A stretch of DNA of 64,000 nucleotides from Hahella sp. HNIBRBA332 (GTDB lineage: Bacteria > Pseudomonadota > Gammaproteobacteria > Pseudomonadales > Oleiphilaceae), in the NCBI RefSeq assembly GCF_030719035.1, contig NZ_CP132203.1, forward strand, positions 5,536,501 to 5,600,500. The letters run 5' to 3'. Shown one piece after another: positions 51,800 through 61,100 of this stretch. A program made the position numbers and the translations under genes. Below the pieces are notes generated by a model that searched no databases, was not told where the DNA came from, and saw only the letters and a program-made list of their open reading frames with translations. How positions within the stretch are numbered: the stretch's first letter is position 1; each line of letters starts with the position of its first letter.

Positions 51800-53572
51800 C
51801 TATTCAGAGCGCATTGGCGAAAAAGACATCACCGTACCGCCAATATGAATTGATTTATAACGCGGCAGCTCCAGACGGTACTCGCCTCTTTTGAGTACGC
51901 CAAGTAAATCTTCATCGTAATAATAGGAGGAGCTGGGCATGATCAACCGACCCACTTGATTCCATGCGCCTGCTTCGTCCGTAGCATAAACTTTGAGGTC
52001 GTAAACGTACTCAGGGCTATCGGCGATCAAAACCTCTTTCTCACCATCGTCGTCCAGGTCCACAGATAAGGCGAAGCACAATTGTTCCCGGCACAATTCC
52101 GGTTCGATGCTACTTTCAAACGCCGCCTTATCGGCTACGCCTTCATTAAGCCATTCCACACCAGCCGGCTTCGAGTAAAGTTCCGCCAGGCGCTGTTTTT
52201 GCTCCCAGTCATAGTAATACTTGGCGCTCTCAAGCACGTCTAACCGTTGCGCCAAGACTGTCGCTTCAGCTTTAGACAACGCGCCCTCCTCTTCCGTCAA
52301 CGCTTTAATTAGCGTCAGCTTCTCTTCGCCTGATCGGCCTAGCTGATAGCGAAACAACCCAAGATCAATATCTTCCGCCGAGATTTCACCGGCTTTCAGT
52401 CTGGCGAACTGATTGCTGGCGCTCACTTCCTGAGGATTCAGCCAGGGCGTCAGCGTGAGCAACGCCACTCCCGCAGCGGAGAGAATGATCGGGGTATTGA
52501 CCGAGTTCAACATCGCCCGCCAGGAGGTGCGTTTCGCTAAAAAGATAACGCTATAGCTTAGCGTCAGGGCCAAAGCAAATACCACGAACAGAGCGGAATA
52601 GTAACGATCCGGAGTCAAACCATATTGTTCGATACGCTGGTAGAGCGAGTACCCGGCCAACAGCGCGAATATCGGCAACAAGCCCACCAATACATATATC
52701 CCCGCCCGTAACCATTGCGGGTACGGATTACGGTCGCCATCACAGAGCGCCGCCCCATTCAATGACACCACAGCCACCAGGATCATCGCCAGCAGCATGG
52801 GGGTGGAGCGGCCGGTGCTCCAGATCATTTCCAGGCCCACAATGGGCAGAGTGACGGCGAAGGCGATCATGAACGCCGCCACCGGCGGCAGAATCGCGCG
52901 ACACACTGTGGCGATCAGGCCGCTCAGCATATTCAATAAATTGGGATAACGGCAGCCCAGACTGATGCCCAAGGCGAAAATGACCGCCGAGGCGGTCCAT
53001 CCTACTGGCGGGGATTCTACGAACCGACCCGGTCCTCTGATCCCCAGAATATCGAACAAAGAAACGCCCAGCATCGCGACCAACCAGTAGATGCCCACCA
53101 GTAGCCCCGCAAAAGCCAGAATAAACAGGTTTTCCCAATACTTGCGATACAACTCCACATTGGGAATATCGCTCATAAAACTCTGATTTTTTTGGAAGTC
53201 GCACTGAACAAAAGGCAGCAGCGCAAATAACAGCGGCACGATTGTCACCCACCATGAGGTAACCAGACCTGAAGAGCCCTCGTAGCTGCCGCCCTCAGGT
53301 TTGAAGGTGTTGGCGATTAGCCAGACCGCAGACAAGCCAATTACGACGGCGATGCCCGCCGCCAGCACCCAGTTCGCAGCGCTCCTGCGCGTTCTGGCGG
53401 TAAATAGAAACGCGCCGGCGAAGACAAAAACCAAGGTTATCGCGACAGCCGCGGCCTTCTGAGCCATGAGACCTTCCGGCCAGTGCTCCATACCCAGCCA
53501 TGCGGCGGTTCCCGTCGCTATGCCTGCCAGCAACGTGGAGAAAAAGGGAAAACGGGTTTCTTGAGGGGTCAT
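51800..53572 (-). CDS. DUF4153 polytopic membrane protein
   Basis: About 590 residues. The first about 400 carry ten to twelve membrane segments, and the C-terminal 190 residues are soluble with a conserved-looking ISAEDIDLGLFRYQLGRSGEEKL block and a DLDDDGEKEVLIADSPEYVYDL stretch resembling an integrin/FG-GAP-like calcium loop. The membrane part resembles DUF4153. Start is either ATG 53572 or GTG 53581; neither has a strong ribosome site. Function unknown. Same strand as the two paralogous exported proteins upstream. Confidence 0.72.
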   Translation of the reverse strand: MTPQETRFPFFSTLLAGIATGTAAWLGMEHWPEGLMAQKAAAVAITLVFVFAGAFLFTARTRRSAANWVLAAGIAVVIGLSAVWLIANTFKPEGGSYEGSSGLVTSWWVTIVPLLFALLPFVQCDFQKNQSFMSDIPNVELYRKYWENLFILAFAGLLVGIYWLVAMLGVSLFDILGIRGPGRFVESPPVGWTASAVIFALGISLGCRYPNLLNMLSGLIATVCRAILPPVAAFMIAFAVTLPIVGLEMIWSTGRSTPMLLAMILVAVVSLNGAALCDGDRNPYPQWLRAGIYVLVGLLPIFALLAGYSLYQRIEQYGLTPDRYYSALFVVFALALTLSYSVIFLAKRTSWRAMLNSVNTPIILSAAGVALLTLTPWLNPQEVSASNQFARLKAGEISAEDIDLGLFRYQLGRSGEEKLTLIKALTEEEGALSKAEATVLAQRLDVLESAKYYYDWEQKQRLAELYSKPAGVEWLNEGVADKAAFESSIEPELCREQLCFALSVDLDDDGEKEVLIADSPEYVYDLKVYATDEAGAWNQVGRLIMPSSSYYYDEDLLGVLKRGEYRLELPRYKSIHIGGTVMSFSPMRSE

Positions 53573-53720
53573 AGTGTCCACTGCTAAATAAAATCAGAAT
53601 CAGGATAAAACGCCAGCATACACAGCAATACTGACTTTCGAGAGGTGGGATTATGGCGAATTATGGCGCCGCAACTTCATCCTCAGAGAGACGAATCTGA
53701 ATACAACGCCATGTTAAAGT

Positions 53721-55493
53721 TTAAGGCATAAAGGCGCGCAGCATAGCGGGCTTCATTTCTTCCTTAAAGCGCTTATTAAGCTTCAAATCCGATGTGATAA
53801 TCCGCATGAAACGTCCATATTTGTCTTCCACTTTCGCACCGTAATAAAACACGACCAAGGGCGCGCCATCCGCATCATTGTATGCATTATAGTAGGAATA
53901 GATCGTGTCTCTATCGTTACCCCATTCTCCTTCCATAATAGGCTTACCCAAATAAGCAAAATTCTGACTGACCGCCTCTTTGAACCAATCTTCTATCACA
54001 GCGCCTTCTAGCTCCACCATGGGCGAGAAGACCACTCTGAAGATTTCACCCTCTTTTAGCTCCTTCGGAACGTAGTAACGCTCTTCGTTGAGGCTGATTC
54101 TCGTACCCCATTCATAGGGTAACTTCTCCGCCGGGCCTGATTTACGCATCGGAAACAGCGTTCCCCCCAAGAAGGGCTGCGTGCGGTCGTCATAACAGAA
54201 GCCGAAAAGTTTTCTATCCGTTTCGCCATTATCGTAGGTCAGCTCCATGGCGTACCCGTTCAAACGGTATCGACCACGGTTATTGGAACCATCATTGCGT
54301 TTTTTCTGAGAAGTGACGCCAACGCCAGGAGAGTTACCGCTGACAATAGAACTATCCCCGGTGTCGTCACTATATGATGCGGCGTAAACACTGGTTCCTG
54401 CCGTCATGGAAGACATCATCCCGCTTGAGAACAGACTGGAGTAACCTTTCGAGAAGCGGCCGGCGCCGAGAAAAGTCCAACTGTTGGTGTAGGAGCTACC
54501 TCCCCCAATCATGCCCATATTCACCATCGTGGTTTTCGAAATATAGCGATTCAGACGTTCGCCCATTCGCGCCGGCGCCAAATGTCGACCTTTATACAGC
54601 GAACTCCACTCCTTCTCGCTGGCGGGGATTTTCACTTTATAGCTCTCTTCGTCCTCCTCCTCCCAAACCCCCCAGCGATTGGGGTATTCCTCGCGAGACT
54701 TGGCGACATCCAGATCTTCCGGTGGTACGGTCAACCCTTTATAGGCCGCGCCATCTTTGAACAACAGAATCACGTAGTCGTCGTAGGTGTCATCAATTCT
54801 GTTTTCAGTAAAGTCGCATACCAGCGCCTCATATTTGTCAGGTAGCGAATACTCTGGCGCGGCGGCGTTATCGATGCGTTTCAATTCTGGCGGGGCGGCT
54901 TTGGTAGTGATTTTGGCGGGAGGGGCGACAGGTGTTGCTTCAGACGTTGTTGTTTCAACCGGCGTGTTAGACACAGCCTGGGAGATCGCAACGCCCTTCA
55001 GGCGTTCCGGCATCGTCTCTTTAATAACTCTCTGCATACCACTGGCGTAGCGGGACACCAGCGTCGTCACATCTGAAGAAAGAATGCGCAGGTACACCGC
55101 TTTGCCTTGTCCATAGAACCCCATGTAATGCGCGTAACGGGGGACGCCGTCCTGCCTTTGCAACGCGTAAGTCGCCGTCATCACGCCGCCATTATTCTGC
55201 CTGGGCTCCGGCGCCGCCAATACTTCGCCCCACTTGCCGGCGTCCAGATCAATGCGCTTTTTGAACCACTGCGGATATTCGCTTTGTGGGAGCGTTTCCG
55301 CCAGGGCGACAAACAGCCGGTATTCTTCCTCGCTGGCCAAATCACCGGGGATAAATATCTCTTCCCCATTTTCGACCAGAACAGACCAGCCATCTGGAGC
55401 GGCAAGGACCACTGATGTATAAAGCACAAAAGGTAATGAGGCGATAAATACCAGTTGTCTGCGCACAGTTTTGACCAAGCATGACAATTGCAA
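53721..55493 (-). CDS. Exported protein of unknown family, paralogue A
   Basis: A 590-residue protein with a Sec signal peptide (about residues 1-31, ending VLAA). The N-terminal domain (APDGWSVLVENGEEIFIPGDL) and C-terminal domain (ERYYVPKELKEGEIFRVVFSP) resemble each other, suggesting an internal duplication. Between them lies a Pro-rich linker (about 180-205) and a Gly/Ser-rich central region (NSWTFLGAGRFSKG; later YRLNGYAMELTYDNGE). It aligns along its whole length with the gene upstream. Start is TTG at 55493 with AGAGG upstream; a later GTG at 55466 is possible. No family recognised. Confidence 0.68.
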   Translation of the reverse strand: MQLSCLVKTVRRQLVFIASLPFVLYTSVVLAAPDGWSVLVENGEEIFIPGDLASEEEYRLFVALAETLPQSEYPQWFKKRIDLDAGKWGEVLAAPEPRQNNGGVMTATYALQRQDGVPRYAHYMGFYGQGKAVYLRILSSDVTTLVSRYASGMQRVIKETMPERLKGVAISQAVSNTPVETTTSEATPVAPPAKITTKAAPPELKRIDNAAAPEYSLPDKYEALVCDFTENRIDDTYDDYVILLFKDGAAYKGLTVPPEDLDVAKSREEYPNRWGVWEEEDEESYKVKIPASEKEWSSLYKGRHLAPARMGERLNRYISKTTMVNMGMIGGGSSYTNSWTFLGAGRFSKGYSSLFSSGMMSSMTAGTSVYAASYSDDTGDSSIVSGNSPGVGVTSQKKRNDGSNNRGRYRLNGYAMELTYDNGETDRKLFGFCYDDRTQPFLGGTLFPMRKSGPAEKLPYEWGTRISLNEERYYVPKELKEGEIFRVVFSPMVELEGAVIEDWFKEAVSQNFAYLGKPIMEGEWGNDRDTIYSYYNAYNDADGAPLVVFYYGAKVEDKYGRFMRIITSDLKLNKRFKEEMKPAMLRAFMP

Positions 55494-55511
55494 TTTTCTA
55501 ACCTCTGGCGA

Positions 55512-57266
55512 CTATTGGCGGAAAGCTTCTTTGAAAGCTGGCTGCAGTTCCTTGGTATAACGGTCCGCCATGGCGGCGTCAGAGACTACGAGGCGGACGA
55601 AACGCCCGAATCGACCGCGAGTCTTCATGCCGTAATACAACACATAAAGATCTCGGCCATTTTCCCTAAACGCGTTGTAGTACTGATACAGCCCCTGTTG
55701 GCTTTTCCAATTAGATGCGAGCAGCGGATCACCGAGATACGACAGGTTTTCCGTCACGGTCTCCTTGAACCAGTCCTCCATCGAGCGCCCGTTTAATTCC
55801 ACTTTCGGAGAAATCACCAGACGGAAAACTTCTCCTTCCTTGAGATCGCCGGGGACATAAAATTGGTCCTCATTTTCAGTGATCACCATTTTCCAGTCGA
55901 CTGGCAAATCACGCTCGGCCTCGGACTCTTTCATCCAATACATCGTCCCCCCCAGGAATGGATCGGTACGGTCGCCGTGGCAAAATCCAAATAGCATGCG
56001 TTGTTTTTCGCCGTTATCGAAACTCAGATTCATGGCGTAGCCGTTCAGTTGATATGCGCCCCGGTTTTTAGCGCCATCTTTGTTCTCTCTGGTGGTGGAG
56101 GTCACCACACCGGGCGCCATCCCGCCCGCCACCGAGCTATCTCCGTGCTCATCGCTTTTGCTGGAGGCGTATACGCTGGTGCCGGTCAGGGCCGACGCCG
56201 CGCCTCCCGAGCCATGCAGGCTGGATGAACCTTTGGTGAAGCGCCCTGAGCCGTGAAAGGTCCAACTGTTGGTGTAAACGCTACTGGTGGCTGAGATACC
56301 CGCCATACCATGCGCGTTCATGATGTAGATGTAACGGTTCAGTCGTTCCCCGATCCGCGCCGGCTCCAGAAGGGCGCTGCGCTTAAGCTCACGCCAGCCG
56401 CCGCCAACCTTAACCTTGTAACCATCGCCGCTCTTCTTCCATACGCCCCAGTTTTTCGGATCTTCCTTGCGCGCTTTGGCGACATTGAAATCCTCAGGGG
56501 GAACCTTCAAACGCTTGTATGCGCTGCCGTCTTTAAATAACAGATAAACAAAGTTATCCACTTTGTAGTTGGAGTTGGAGATGCCCGTCGTGTAATCACA
56601 CACCAGCGCCTCGTAGGTATTGGGCAAAGAGTAGCGAGGCAACGCGCCGTTATCGACTTTTTGGATATCCGTTTTTTTGGTTATACCCGTATTTGGGGTT
56701 GAGGCAGGGAGGCTCTGCGCAGATTTCTGCGTCGTTTCAGGCTGAGGAGCCGGAGTCGCGGAGCCTGACTGGCTGGCGACGCCCTTGAGTCGTAGCGGCA
56801 GGTTTTCCTTCATTACCTGCTGCATGCCTGCGCTGTAGCGGGAAACTAATTTAGCGCCGTCTGAAGCGAAAATGCGCATGTAGACGGCCTTCCCCTTACC
56901 GTAAAACGCCATATAGTGGACGAATCGCGCCTTACCCTCGGTCTGCATCATCACTGTGGAGCTAAGCACCCCGTTCTTATTTTCTTTGACCGCCAACGTG
57001 TCGATAACCTCGCCCAGCCTGCCGCCGTCTTCTTTCAGCACACGTTCAAACCAACCCCGATATTCACTTTGCGGCACGTCTTCCGCCACGGAAAGAAACA
57101 TGCGGTATTCTTCGTCCGCTTTCAGGTCGCCAGGAATAAACAGCTCTTCGCCGTTTTCCACTAACACTTTCCATCCATCCGGCGCCGCCAGGGCGGAAAA
57201 GGAGAGCAGGAATGCGAGCACTACGGCGATGCGCAATATCCATCGCGGAAGGAGTCGAGGTTTCAT
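55512..57266 (-). CDS. Exported protein of unknown family, paralogue B
   Basis: A 584-residue protein (Sec signal about residues 1-28, ending ALAA) closely similar in order and motifs to its downstream neighbour: APDGWKVLVENGEELFIPGDL, PQSEYRGWF, a linker rich in Pro, Gln and Thr, NSWTFHGSGRFTKG, YQLNGYAMNLSFDNGE, and the repeated EDQFYVPGDLKEGEVFRLVISP. Start at 57266 is set by the signal peptide; the open frame continues upstream without support. Only 18 bases separate it from paralogue A, so the pair is one operon formed by tandem duplication. Function unknown. Confidence 0.7.
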   Translation of the reverse strand: MKPRLLPRWILRIAVVLAFLLSFSALAAPDGWKVLVENGEELFIPGDLKADEEYRMFLSVAEDVPQSEYRGWFERVLKEDGGRLGEVIDTLAVKENKNGVLSSTVMMQTEGKARFVHYMAFYGKGKAVYMRIFASDGAKLVSRYSAGMQQVMKENLPLRLKGVASQSGSATPAPQPETTQKSAQSLPASTPNTGITKKTDIQKVDNGALPRYSLPNTYEALVCDYTTGISNSNYKVDNFVYLLFKDGSAYKRLKVPPEDFNVAKARKEDPKNWGVWKKSGDGYKVKVGGGWRELKRSALLEPARIGERLNRYIYIMNAHGMAGISATSSVYTNSWTFHGSGRFTKGSSSLHGSGGAASALTGTSVYASSKSDEHGDSSVAGGMAPGVVTSTTRENKDGAKNRGAYQLNGYAMNLSFDNGEKQRMLFGFCHGDRTDPFLGGTMYWMKESEAERDLPVDWKMVITENEDQFYVPGDLKEGEVFRLVISPKVELNGRSMEDWFKETVTENLSYLGDPLLASNWKSQQGLYQYYNAFRENGRDLYVLYYGMKTRGRFGRFVRLVVSDAAMADRYTKELQPAFKEAFRQ

Positions 57267-57444
57267 CAGATGGGGGTCCTCAGTAGCGGTTATTGAGTTC
57301 TTTATTGAAGCATAATAAGTACTTACAAACGTCTGGGGGAAACCCTTGGTGGCGGGGCGTGAAGGGCGTCGCAGTGGGTTTGTCCGCTGCAGGGTGCTAT
57401 GATCCTGCAACATCGCGTGACAGTTTTATAAGGACCCAGCAGAT

Positions 57445-58173
57445 ATGAAGACCGTTCTGAGCGTAAACCTCAACAAGATCGCCCTGATCCGCAATTCCAG
57501 AGGGCGCGATTATCCCAGCGTGAAGGCGTTCGGACGCCGCGCGTTGCAGGCGGGCGCTGGTGGGGTCACCATTCATCCACGACCGGATCAACGTCATGCC
57601 CGTTACACTGATATCGCTGACCTGAGTGAGCTGGTGAAGGAGTTCGGAGAAGCCGAACTGAACATCGAAGGTTACCCGGAAGAAGAGCTGATTGAGTATG
57701 TGCTGCGGCACAAGCCGCATCAATTTACCTTGGTCCCGGACAAGCCTGACCAGATCACTTCCGATCACGGCTGGGATCTGCGCCAGGACAATGAGTTTGT
57801 TACGGATATTGTCAGCAGAGTGCAGGCGGCCGGCGTACGCGTCAGCCTCTTTATGGACCCTGACGAAGACCAGATCAAACTGGCCCACGCCACCGGCGCC
57901 AAGCGCATCGAGTTATACACCGAAGAATACGCCCACGCTTATGGCTCGCCGCAATTCGAGGCCGTCGCCGCCAAGTATCTGGCCTGCGCTCAGTACGCCG
58001 TGTCACTGGGGCTGACGGTTAACGCCGGACATGACCTTAATCTGGAAAATCTGGCGCCGCTGGTGGCGCAAGGCACGATCGCGGAAGTGTCCATCGGCCA
58101 TGCGTTAACCGTGGAAGCCCTGGAAATGGGCTTTGATCAGGTTATTCAGAAATACGTCGACATTCTTTCTTAA
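57445..58173 (+). CDS. pdxJ: Pyridoxine 5'-phosphate synthase PdxJ
   Basis: A 242-residue TIM-barrel enzyme making pyridoxine 5'-phosphate from DXP and 3-amino-2-oxopropyl phosphate. Recognisable blocks: LSVNLNKIALIRNSRGRDYP, GGVTIHPRPDQRH, QFTLVPDKPDQITSDHGWDL, VSLFMDPDEDQIKLAHATGA, IELYTEEYA and LTVNAGHDLNLENL, IAEVSIGHAL. AAGGA lies ten bases before the ATG. No recO or acpS flank it as in E. coli; instead kptA follows 19 bases later. Confidence 0.94.
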   Translation: MKTVLSVNLNKIALIRNSRGRDYPSVKAFGRRALQAGAGGVTIHPRPDQRHARYTDIADLSELVKEFGEAELNIEGYPEEELIEYVLRHKPHQFTLVPDKPDQITSDHGWDLRQDNEFVTDIVSRVQAAGVRVSLFMDPDEDQIKLAHATGAKRIELYTEEYAHAYGSPQFEAVAAKYLACAQYAVSLGLTVNAGHDLNLENLAPLVAQGTIAEVSIGHALTVEALEMGFDQVIQKYVDILS

Positions 58174-58192
58174 CCCAACAGGTCTGGCGTCC

Positions 58193-58753
58193 ATGGATAA
58201 AGCTTTGAAGTCGAAAAGCAAATTCCTCAGTTTGGTGTTGCGGCATCAGCCGCAGCTCATCAACCTGTCCCTGGACGCCAGCGGCTGGGCTGATATGAAC
58301 GCCCTGCTGGCGGGAGCCGCCCGACAGGGCGTAAGCATCAGCCTGGAGGACGTGCTGGAGATCGTCGCCACCAACGACAAACAGCGCTTCACCCTGTCCG
58401 AAGACAAACGACGCATTCGCGCCAGTCAGGGGCATTCCATCGACGTGGATTTGCAGTTGACGCCCGTGGCGCCGCCGGAGGTGTTGTATCACGGCTCCGC
58501 CACGCGATTCGCGGACGCTATCCTGGCGACGGGATTACAGCCCGGCCAGCGTCGTCATGTGCATTTGAGCGCGGACGTGGAGACCGCCCATAAGGTAGGA
58601 AGCCGACACGGCAAACCCGTGATTTTTCGCATCGACGCCAGAGCGCTGTCTCAAGCGGGACATGCGTTCTACCTCTCCGCCAACCAAGTCTGGCTCACCG
58701 ACGCTGTACCGCCGCAGTATCTGAGCCTGCTCAACACCTCGCAGCAAGGCTAA
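58193..58753 (+). CDS. kptA: RNA 2'-phosphotransferase (Tpt1/KptA)
   Basis: A 186-residue KptA: N-terminal SKFLSLVLRHQPQLINLSLDASGWADMN-type winged-helix segment, then the NAD+-binding ADP-ribosyltransferase-like part with LYHGSATRF, RRHVHLSADVETAHKVGSRHGKPVIFRIDA and NQVWLTDAVPPQYL. The enzyme removes an internal RNA 2'-phosphate, producing ADP-ribose 1'',2''-cyclic phosphate. Bacteria lack the tRNA splicing pathway that needs it, so its role is open. Probably co-transcribed with pdxJ. Tail overlaps the convergent gene by four bases. Confidence 0.92.
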   Translation: MDKALKSKSKFLSLVLRHQPQLINLSLDASGWADMNALLAGAARQGVSISLEDVLEIVATNDKQRFTLSEDKRRIRASQGHSIDVDLQLTPVAPPEVLYHGSATRFADAILATGLQPGQRRHVHLSADVETAHKVGSRHGKPVIFRIDARALSQAGHAFYLSANQVWLTDAVPPQYLSLLNTSQQG

Positions 58754-59490
58754 TCCGGCTCTTTACCCGCCTGCTCCAACACCCTGTCAAACAGCTCTGA
58801 CATATAGGGGTCGAACCACTCGCGGATGTCTTCCAGATTGTCTTCGATGATGATGGGAATCACGGTGCTGAACAGATCCAGCAGAATCACGGCGTTCACG
58901 GAAGAGTCCGCTTCCGACGCCGCGCGCAGGCGCTTGGATATGCATAGATTCAGTTGGTGCAGATTACGGTAAATCGTCTTCAGCCCGCGCAGAGTCAAAT
59001 CGACGTCCCGACCTTCCGCAGACCGGAAATATTGCGCCAGCAGATACATGCCGGCGGCGCGAAACACGGTGTCATGCTCCGTCGCCATCGGCAGATGCAA
59101 GCGCGCCATGGGTCGGAAAAAATCCAGATGCGGACAGCCGCTGGTGGACATCAGCAAGCCAATCAGGGCGCTCAAGGCTTTCTGCGCCGAGGTGTGCTGA
59201 CTGATTTTCTTGTCCCCTATCGACACCTCAAGATCCACCTGCTCGAAGGACATAATATCCTGGCAACGCTGCACCACCTCCACTAGGCTTAAAGCCGCCG
59301 GGCAGTGAGGATGGTACATGGAGTCGAGCGGACAATGGGGGCATTTATGACAATCCAGTTGAGTCCACTCTGGAAAGTCTTTTATATTTCGATCAAGAAC
59401 TTCTACATTGTTCTCATCGAGCGTGATCTCAAAATTTTCGCTGCGCGACTTATCGAGCTTGAACCGATATCCGATTTTAATGGGTTCCAT
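58750..59490 (-). CDS. Cys-rich conserved hypothetical protein (possibly DUF6901)
   Basis: A 246-residue soluble protein with the N-terminal block IGYRFKLDKSRSENFEITLDE and a Cys/His cluster (DCHKCPHCPLDSMYHPHCP) that could bind zinc or an iron-sulfur centre. The remainder is helical. I associate this layout tentatively with DUF6901; no function is known. Divergent from the LysE gene and tail-to-tail with kptA. Confidence 0.65.
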   Translation of the reverse strand: MEPIKIGYRFKLDKSRSENFEITLDENNVEVLDRNIKDFPEWTQLDCHKCPHCPLDSMYHPHCPAALSLVEVVQRCQDIMSFEQVDLEVSIGDKKISQHTSAQKALSALIGLLMSTSGCPHLDFFRPMARLHLPMATEHDTVFRAAGMYLLAQYFRSAEGRDVDLTLRGLKTIYRNLHQLNLCISKRLRAASEADSSVNAVILLDLFSTVIPIIIEDNLEDIREWFDPYMSELFDRVLEQAGKEPD

Positions 59491-59625
59491 TTCCGGCCGC
59501 CTTTAATTGCCGTCAGACCCTCTCAGTATAGTTGCCCTGCCGAGGTGAGCATGACAACGGTGCGGAAAAAACGAAGCAGCTACAGATAAACCCCGACGCG
59601 CTATAGACAACAAGGAGAATAAAGC

Positions 59626-60249
59626 ATGACGGAATACCTGATATTCCTGGCCATTGTCGCCACCGCTATCGCCAGCCCGGGACCGGCGGTATTTCTGGCG
59701 GTGAAAAACGGCGCCAAATACGGCCTCAAAGGCGCCAGCGTCAGCATCGCCGGCAACGTCGCCGCCGTATTGCTGCTGGCGGCGGTCTCCGCATTGGGGT
59801 TAGGGTCCGCGATACTGGCTTCCGCCACCTTGTTCACCATCATCAAGGTTCTCGGCGGACTCTATCTGATCTACCTTGGCGTAAAAGCCTGGCGCAGCAA
59901 AGGCGCATTGCCCATCGACGCGGATGGCGAGGTCTCAACGTTCACCTACAGCCGTTGGGAGTTGTATCGGGAAGGCTTTTTGACAGGCATCAGCAATCCC
60001 AAGGCCATCGCTTTTTTCACCGCCTTGTTTCCCCAGTTCATTGACGTATCCAAGCCCTTTATCCAGCAGTTCCCGCCCCTGGCGCTGACTTTCGCCGTGT
60101 GTTCATTCGGTTTCCTGTCTTTTTACGCCGCCTTATCCACCCGGCTGCGCGTCTATTTGCGCAAAGAAAAAATCATGAACCGCTTCAATAAAGTCACCGG
60201 TGGCGTATTCATCAGTTTCGGTCTGGTGATGGCCGGCTCCAGCCGCTGA
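59626..60249 (+). CDS. LysE-family amino acid exporter
   Basis: A 207-residue inner-membrane protein with five to six membrane segments and the LysE/RhtB hallmark SPGPAVFLAVKNGAKYGLKGASVSIAGN near the N-terminus, followed by YLGVKAWRSKG and GFLTGISNPKAIAFFTALFPQF. These export amino acids such as lysine, homoserine or threonine; the substrate is not evident. AAGGAGAA precedes the start. Followed by an SDR gene 39 bases later. Confidence 0.92.
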   Translation: MTEYLIFLAIVATAIASPGPAVFLAVKNGAKYGLKGASVSIAGNVAAVLLLAAVSALGLGSAILASATLFTIIKVLGGLYLIYLGVKAWRSKGALPIDADGEVSTFTYSRWELYREGFLTGISNPKAIAFFTALFPQFIDVSKPFIQQFPPLALTFAVCSFGFLSFYAALSTRLRVYLRKEKIMNRFNKVTGGVFISFGLVMAGSSR

Positions 60250-60288
60250 CGCCAGCCACCCCCTATCACTTTTAAGAGGTAACCGACG

Positions 60289-61080
60289 ATGGAATTTGGT
60301 TTGCAGGATAAGACCGTCATGGTGGCCGCCGCCAGCTCCGGCCTGGGCTTCGCTATCGCCATGGAATGCGCGCGTCAGGGCGCCCGCTTATCCATGATGA
60401 GCCGATCACAGGAAGGCATTGACGCGGCGGCGGAAAAAATCCGCGCCGCTACCGGCGCCAAGGTATTAGCGATGTCCGTGGACGCCAGGGATGCCGCCGC
60501 CATCAGCGCCTGGGCGCAACGCACCGCCGATGAGCTGGGCGCTCCACAAGGATTGGTGGTAAACGCCGGCGGCCCGCCAGCGGGGCAATTCGACGATTTT
60601 GACGACGCCGCCTGGAGCGACGCCTTTGAACTGACTCTGATGAGCAGCGTGCGCATGGTGCGCGCGGTCCTGCCCGCCATGCGCGGACAGGGCAAAGGCA
60701 GCATTCTCAGCATCACTTCTTCCTCAGTGAAAGAGCCCATCGACATGCTGTTGTTGTCCAACGTCATGCGCTCCGGAGTCACCAGCCTGATGAAGAGTTT
60801 ATCCCGAAGCCTCGCGAGCGAAGGCATTCGCGTCAATAATCTGATTCCCGGTCGCATCGATACGCCTCGGGTGCAATCTTTGGACGCTACCGCCGCAGCG
60901 AAAAAAGGCGTTTCCGTGGAGCAACAGCGCGACGCCTCCGCCTCCAGTATTCCCTTGGGCCGCTATGGCAGCCCGGAGGAGTTCGCCAATGCGGCGGTAT
61001 TTCTGCTGTCCGACGCCGCCAGCTACATCACCGGGGCGTCATTGGTGGTGGACGGTGGAACCATGAAGACGCTGTTCTAG
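60289..61080 (+). CDS. SDR-family oxidoreductase
   Basis: A 263-residue short-chain dehydrogenase: cofactor motif region VAAASSGLGFAIAMECARQGA (usually TGxxxGxG; the first Gly is Ala here), NAGGPPAGQ, catalytic Ser in SITSSSVKEP, but the expected YxxxK is LLLSNVMRSG (Asn-Val-Met-Arg), so the catalytic Tyr-Lys pair is not in its usual place. The C-terminus (SYITGASLVVDGGTMKTLF) is typical. It may belong to the atypical group lacking Tyr, or have a changed reaction. AAGAGG precedes the start. Confidence 0.85.
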   Translation: MEFGLQDKTVMVAAASSGLGFAIAMECARQGARLSMMSRSQEGIDAAAEKIRAATGAKVLAMSVDARDAAAISAWAQRTADELGAPQGLVVNAGGPPAGQFDDFDDAAWSDAFELTLMSSVRMVRAVLPAMRGQGKGSILSITSSSVKEPIDMLLLSNVMRSGVTSLMKSLSRSLASEGIRVNNLIPGRIDTPRVQSLDATAAAKKGVSVEQQRDASASSIPLGRYGSPEEFANAAVFLLSDAASYITGASLVVDGGTMKTLF

Positions 61081-61100
61081 CGTCAACCTCAAAGCGGCGA

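Noticed and set aside
57397..57888. 163-codon minus-strand frame over pdxJ
   Set aside because: pdxJ motifs on the plus strand are decisive.
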